A stretch of DNA of 64,000 nucleotides from Chryseobacterium sp. LAM-KRS1 (GTDB lineage: Bacteria > Bacteroidota > Bacteroidia > Flavobacteriales > Weeksellaceae). Positions 59,847 to 64,000 of this stretch are shown in pieces. Each line of letters opens with the position of its first letter. Position 1 is the first letter of the stretch. The notes below the pieces were generated by a model that was not told the origin of the DNA, did not search any database, and saw only the letters and a program-made list of their open reading frames with translations. Made by a program: the position numbers and the translations under genes. Location of the stretch: the NCBI RefSeq assembly GCF_013184525.1, contig NZ_JAAOIZ010000002.1:682001-746000 (forward strand), in the 5' to 3' direction.

Positions 59847-61877
59847 TCAAAAGTCAGCCTTTACACCCAAAATAAAATTCCGTCGGGCAGCAGGATTATA
59901 AAAACGATTTCCAAAAGCATTGGTATCAAATCCCAAAACATAATCTGTATTGTAAAGATTTTGAATCTGAAGGTATACGTTCAGCTTAGTCTTTTCAAAA
60001 TAGACGGGAATTCCCAGTTGTATATTTCCAACGATACTAGATTCAGACCAGACAGAATTGGCGTCATTTAAAGGAATCTTCGAAGTATAGAAATGAGAAT
60101 AATCTACAGAAACTTTCCTTAACACAATAAAATTAAATAAACTGCTTATCGTAGTTGACGGAACACCCGTTACATCATTTCCGGAAAAATTCTGGTTTCC
60201 CTGCGCATAATTTTCAAACCTGAACCGGTAAAAACTACCTGAAAATCTGAACTTAAACCTGTTAAAAATAGTATTATTTACATTAAAGCCTTTTGATTCT
60301 ATCAAGACTTCTACCCCTCTTTGCTTGATATTTCCCTGATTAATAAAAAACTCCTCGCCTTTCTCATTCTGTCTCCTTACAATAGCATCCATCATCCGAA
60401 AATCGAAATAGTTCCCTTCCATAAATAAAAAATTACCGAACTGCTTACGGATTCCAATTTCCTTATTCCATCCATATTCAGGAACAAGGTCCAGATTAAA
60501 TTCCTGATTAGAAGAACGGATTTCTTCATTAGTAGGTGCTGAATTTCCTTTCCCGATCTTAGCTCTTACTGAAAGTCCTTTTTCCAAAACATAAGTAAGC
60601 CCGATATTGGGAAGCCATTGTTTTCTGAAATGTACTTTTCCACTGCCTGTTCCTGGATAAAGCCTTTCCCATTCATAAGAATTGGCGTTCAGGCTAACAG
60701 ATATATCCGTATATAATCTCTCATTAAAATTTAGTTTCTGGGACAGAAAATAAAATCCGGAAGTATTCTTAAGGTTATCAAAATTTTGAAAGTCTTTTTT
60801 TATTCCATTAATATTGTCAAAGTTTCTGACCATTATCGAATTGCTACCTCCTTCAAATCCTAAGCGCCATTCTGCTGTAATCTTATTCCAGTGTTCTTCA
60901 TAATTGAGGTGTGTCCTTATGGCAAAGTTTTTTTCAAATCTCCTTTCATAATTGGTAATAAAAGGATTTGAAAAATCTACATAAGAGCCCTGCATCATTA
61001 TAAAATGGGAAAATTTAGGACTCAAGCTGAATTGATTTGAAACACCTGCCAGTAACATTTTATTCCGTATGCCTGCGTCTTGTTCCACGGCACCGGGAAG
61101 TGTGGAAGTTGCCGGCCTTGCCTGTTTCCTATCTCTTTGCATCTGCTCTAAAGTAAGTCCTCCGGGAGTTTGGTAGTCCAGATCTGAAAACAGAACCATC
61201 GCATTCATAGTCGCTTTCTCACTATATTGAAAATGGTCTTTAAAAAAAAATTGTTTTCTTTCGATGGCTGATTGCTGACGGTAAGAATCACTCCGATAAT
61301 AATTTTGAAAAACTTCGAGAAAATGTTTTCCAAGCTGTTTTGAAAAATCAAAGCTTTGATTCAATGTTCCGTAACTGCCTATTGAAATATTTGCTGATGT
61401 ATTTTCGGAAGACCTCGTTTTAAGAAGAAGGGTTCCGCCTGTAGCTGCACCATAATCTCCACCCTCTGGTCCTTTGTAGATCTCCATCCTGTTAATAAGT
61501 TCAGGAGAAATAATATTAAAATAGGTATTTCCCGATGCGTCAGAAAGGATAAAATCATCAAGATATACTTTAATATTACGTACCCCAAATGGAGACCTCA
61601 GCGTACTGCCACGAACAGAAATCCTGTAACTTCCCGGGGAACGCTCTTCCATTCTTGCTCCGGCAATTTGATTAATCGATTCCAGAAGCCGTTCGGGTGT
61701 ATTCTGGCTCAAAAGATCTTGAGTAATGACAGCAACAGATTTTGTCGAACGTAAGTATGAAGATGGTTTTTTATAGGCATCAATTTTGACTTCCGAAATC
61801 AATTCAGCAGAATCTCTTATTTGGGAAGAGAAAAATGAACTGCAAATGATAAAGAATAAAAAACTGATCCTCACCAT
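59847..61877 (-). CDS. TonB-dependent outer-membrane receptor
   Basis: This 676-residue receptor has a signal peptide (VRISFLFFIICSSFFSSQ) and a plug domain (SVAVITQDLLSQNTPERLLESINQIAGARMEERSPGSYRISVRGSTLRSPFGVRNIKVYLDDFILSDASGNTYFN, about 46-120). A 22-strand barrel follows, ending in an aromatic terminal strand (RRNFILGVKADF). No SusC-type extension or CarboxypepD domain is present, so it resembles metal-chelate or siderophore receptors. It lies 24 bp after an MFS gene on the same strand. The substrate is unknown. Confidence 0.9.
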   Translation of the reverse strand: MVRISFLFFIICSSFFSSQIRDSAELISEVKIDAYKKPSSYLRSTKSVAVITQDLLSQNTPERLLESINQIAGARMEERSPGSYRISVRGSTLRSPFGVRNIKVYLDDFILSDASGNTYFNIISPELINRMEIYKGPEGGDYGAATGGTLLLKTRSSENTSANISIGSYGTLNQSFDFSKQLGKHFLEVFQNYYRSDSYRQQSAIERKQFFFKDHFQYSEKATMNAMVLFSDLDYQTPGGLTLEQMQRDRKQARPATSTLPGAVEQDAGIRNKMLLAGVSNQFSLSPKFSHFIMMQGSYVDFSNPFITNYERRFEKNFAIRTHLNYEEHWNKITAEWRLGFEGGSNSIMVRNFDNINGIKKDFQNFDNLKNTSGFYFLSQKLNFNERLYTDISVSLNANSYEWERLYPGTGSGKVHFRKQWLPNIGLTYVLEKGLSVRAKIGKGNSAPTNEEIRSSNQEFNLDLVPEYGWNKEIGIRKQFGNFLFMEGNYFDFRMMDAIVRRQNEKGEEFFINQGNIKQRGVEVLIESKGFNVNNTIFNRFKFRFSGSFYRFRFENYAQGNQNFSGNDVTGVPSTTISSLFNFIVLRKVSVDYSHFYTSKIPLNDANSVWSESSIVGNIQLGIPVYFEKTKLNVYLQIQNLYNTDYVLGFDTNAFGNRFYNPAARRNFILGVKADF

Positions 61878-61901
61878 TCTACAAATCTAATAAATGATTT
61901 C

Positions 61902-63137
61902 TTAATCAGCCTCTTCTTTCGATTTTTTTTCAGATAACATCCATGGAACAATAAAATAAAAAGCAACTGCAATAAGAGCAGCGAGGGTTCCTGTTCCCAA
62001 CCATAAAACCTTAAATCCCAGTTTCTCTGCAATCAAAGTTCCTACATAGGGAGTAACAATAAAAGCTATAGAAAATGATATCCCGTTCAATCCCATATAA
62101 GCACCTTTATTATTAGAACCTGACCTTAAAGCTGTAATCGTAGACATAAAAGGTAAAGTCCAAATTTCACCGACGCATAGCATTGTCATGGAAATAAGCA
62201 ACGTTAGCATTGTGTAATCAAAAGCAAGCATCGCGTATGAAAATCCACAGAGCAAAGTTCCTACCAGCATCGTGATTCCCAAGGTGAAATATTTCTCAGC
62301 AATCTGAACAAAAGCCATTTCAAGCAATACAATCAGGAAACCGCTATATCCTAAAAGATATCCTATATGTTCCTGGCTAAGGTGAGCTGTATCCTTATAA
62401 AATATCGTAAGTGTGCTGAAAAGCTGGAAAAAACATATCGCAAACAACATACAGAAGAAACAATACAGCAGAAACTTTCCGTCCCGGTAAGGAGATCCTT
62501 CTTTAACATGAACGGTGCTTTTTTTCATGTTTTGGGCTTTCCTCAGGGCTAATGTATTTCTCTTTTTAAAGAACACAATATAAGTGATACCAGCTATTAA
62601 TGCAGCCAAGGCATTACTGTAAAAAAGAAATTCATAAGAAATGGCCGATAAAATACCTCCTAAAGCCGGTCCTATAGAAAACCCCAGATTCACGGCCATT
62701 CTGTTTAAGGAAAATGCCCGGGTAATATTTTCAGGTCTTGCATATTTGGTGATTGCTACCGAATTGGCAGGACGAAACGTTTCACTTACAATACTTTGTG
62801 CAAGGATAATCCCCGCTAATCCAACCTCGGTCGTAAAAAGAGGAATCATACAAAACAAAGGTACGCTAAGGAGCAAACTTAGACTTTGAACTCTATACTC
62901 TCCGATCTTATCCGTGATCATTCCTCCCAGCCATGAACCCAATACCGACCCAATTCCAAAAAAACTCAAAACAACACCTGAGTTCTCTATGCTGAAATGT
63001 AAATGCGCAGTCATATACACTCCTAAAAATGGGAGTACCATTGATCCGGCACGATTGATGAGCATTACCAACGCCAGCATCCAGCTTTCTTGAGACAGTC
63101 CTTTAAAAGAACTTGTATAGATCTTAATTAATTTCAC
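61902..63137 (-). CDS. MFS transporter
   Basis: This 411-residue major facilitator has about 12 membrane helices. The motif A-type loop GSWLGGMITDKIGEYRVQ lies after helix 2, and FSLNRMAVNLGFSIGPALGGIL after helix 4. Residues SWMLALVMLINRAGSMVLPFLGVYM are typical of flavobacterial drug/metabolite MFS proteins. The start is GTG 63137: the reading matches family members from the first residues, and the next ATG is 18 codons inside. The TonB receptor gene follows after 24 bp, so the two are probably one transport operon. Confidence 0.9.
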   Translation of the reverse strand: MKLIKIYTSSFKGLSQESWMLALVMLINRAGSMVLPFLGVYMTAHLHFSIENSGVVLSFFGIGSVLGSWLGGMITDKIGEYRVQSLSLLLSVPLFCMIPLFTTEVGLAGIILAQSIVSETFRPANSVAITKYARPENITRAFSLNRMAVNLGFSIGPALGGILSAISYEFLFYSNALAALIAGITYIVFFKKRNTLALRKAQNMKKSTVHVKEGSPYRDGKFLLYCFFCMLFAICFFQLFSTLTIFYKDTAHLSQEHIGYLLGYSGFLIVLLEMAFVQIAEKYFTLGITMLVGTLLCGFSYAMLAFDYTMLTLLISMTMLCVGEIWTLPFMSTITALRSGSNNKGAYMGLNGISFSIAFIVTPYVGTLIAEKLGFKVLWLGTGTLAALIAVAFYFIVPWMLSEKKSKEEAD

Positions 63138-63295
63138 GGGAATAAATTCTTGGGAACGGTTTTCGAAGACACAAAATTAGGCAAATTAAGTCAGAGCATG
63201 GTCCTTAAATTTATTTTCTCTGAAAAATAATTGAATCCCCGATTGCAGGAACCATTCAATATAAAAATAATTCAATTGATAATCCAACGGGTTCC

Positions 63296-63312
63296 TTTAC
63301 AAATTTTGTAAA
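63296..63312. promoter_or_regulatory. 17-bp palindrome in a divergent intergenic region
   Basis: TTTACAAATTTTGTAAA is a perfect inverted repeat with one central base, lying between the MFS/TonB operon and the divergent dehydrogenase gene. Its position suggests a repressor operator. It does not match the Fur consensus. Confidence 0.35.
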
Positions 63313-63409
63313 TTGCAGATAAACCTTGTTGAACAAATACTAATGTAAATCAACAATTTTTCACTATCCAAATTAATTCCATTATTAATGACCACCAAAA
63401 CAAAATTGT

Positions 63410-64000
63410 ATGAATTTTAAAAATGTAACTGTTGCGGGCAGTGGTGTATTGGGATACCAAATCGCTTTCCAGGCAGCTTTCCATGGTTTTAATGTAACCG
63501 TTTATGATATCAGTGACGAAATTTTAGAAAAGGCAAAGGAAAAATTCAATATACTCAGTGAAGCTTTTACAAAAGACTTAAAAGCAACAAAAAACCAGCT
63601 GGACACAGCATTTAAAAATCTTACTTATACATCTGATTTGGCAGCATCTGTACAAAATGCAGACCTTTTGATAGAAGCCGTACCCGAAAACCCGAAAATT
63701 AAAATCGCTTTTTACAGGAGTGTAGCAAAATTAGCTCCTGAAAAAACCGTCTTCGCAACGAATTCGTCATCATTACTACCCAGTCAGTTTGCTAAAAAAA
63801 CAGGAAGACCGGAAAAGTTTATTGCACTACATTTTGCCAATGAAATCTGGAAACATAACACAGCAGAAGTTATGGGACATCCGGGGACCTCTTCTAAAGT
63901 GTTTGATGATATCATGGAATTTGCAAAAGCCATTGGAATGGTCGCATTACCTATTTATAAAGAACAACCCGGCTATATTGTCAACTCATTGTTGATGCCG
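63410..64000 (+). CDS. 3-hydroxyacyl-CoA dehydrogenase (NAD-binding), partial
   Basis: The gene runs off the right edge; 197 residues are visible. The N-terminus NFKNVTVAGSGVLGYQIAFQAAFHGFNVTVYDISDEILE is the NAD-binding motif of 3-hydroxybutyryl/3-hydroxyacyl-CoA dehydrogenases. It is followed by ADLLIEAVPENPKIKIAFYRSV, ATNSSSLLPSQ (catalytic Ser region) and IALHFANEIWKHNTAEVMGHPGT (catalytic His). The Ala-Asn-Glu after the His differs slightly from the usual HFFNPP. ATG 63410 begins the family match directly. Domains beyond residue 197 are unknown here. Confidence 0.9.
   Translation, partial: MNFKNVTVAGSGVLGYQIAFQAAFHGFNVTVYDISDEILEKAKEKFNILSEAFTKDLKATKNQLDTAFKNLTYTSDLAASVQNADLLIEAVPENPKIKIAFYRSVAKLAPEKTVFATNSSSLLPSQFAKKTGRPEKFIALHFANEIWKHNTAEVMGHPGTSSKVFDDIMEFAKAIGMVALPIYKEQPGYIVNSLLMP

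Overview
The window looks like a chromosomal segment of a flavobacterium close to Chryseobacterium (Weeksellaceae, Bacteroidota). The evidence is an AT-rich composition, Bacteroidota promoter elements (TTTG / TAnnTTTG) instead of Shine-Dalgarno sites, proteins with type IX secretion (T9SS) tails, a complete Bat (aerotolerance) operon, a PNGase F-like secreted amidase, a YpdA-type bacillithiol disulfide reductase, and a graspetide cluster very like the chryseoviridin system known from Chryseobacterium. No rRNA, tRNA or CRISPR array was seen.

Layout. 1-2.7 kb is accessory DNA: the start of a P-loop GTPase, an all-helical partner resembling GASH proteins of GTPase-based conflict systems, and a frameshifted zinc-finger/HTH regulator with palindromic upstream repeats. 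It lies against the 3' end of mnmE, whose last 18 bases nearly match the SGI1 attachment site. 2.9-10 kb is core: mnmE, a DUF4421 protein, a Crp-type regulator with two redox genes, a tandem pair of small-RNA-like units, and an aminopeptidase P. 10-18.6 kb holds a frameshifted DUF6526 gene, topoisomerase IB, pruA, mvaD, an acyl-CoA ligase and an epimerase. 18.8-21.5 kb is the graspetide cluster (two precursors, two ATP-grasp ligases). 21.6-32.4 kb is mostly housekeeping and surface genes (pdxJ, an MscS-type channel, ung, mutS2, lipoproteins). A cobalamin riboswitch at 32.5 kb precedes a thioesterase. 33-40 kb holds a PadR/PspC pair, a tiny gene for a 20-residue amphipathic peptide, an acyltransferase and a menI/menF-like pair. 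40.2-48.2 kb is the Bat operon. 48.4-64 kb holds T9SS and FN3 proteins, rlmB, lipoproteins, YfhO, a glycosyltransferase, YpdA, a TonB receptor with an MFS partner, and the start of a 3-hydroxyacyl-CoA dehydrogenase.

Most distinctive points. (1) The graspetide precursors: one has four 8-residue Thr..Asp units before a TLKYPSD microviridin core, the other only two. A hairpin between precursor and ligase genes may set their ratio. (2) The free-standing 20-codon gene at 36961-37023, with its own promoter-like box and terminator. (3) Duplicated small-RNA-like units at 7694-8147. (4) The cobalamin riboswitch in front of a gene with no evident B12 link. (5) The GASH/GTPase module at the left edge. 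Family names come from reading the proteins by eye; no database search was run.
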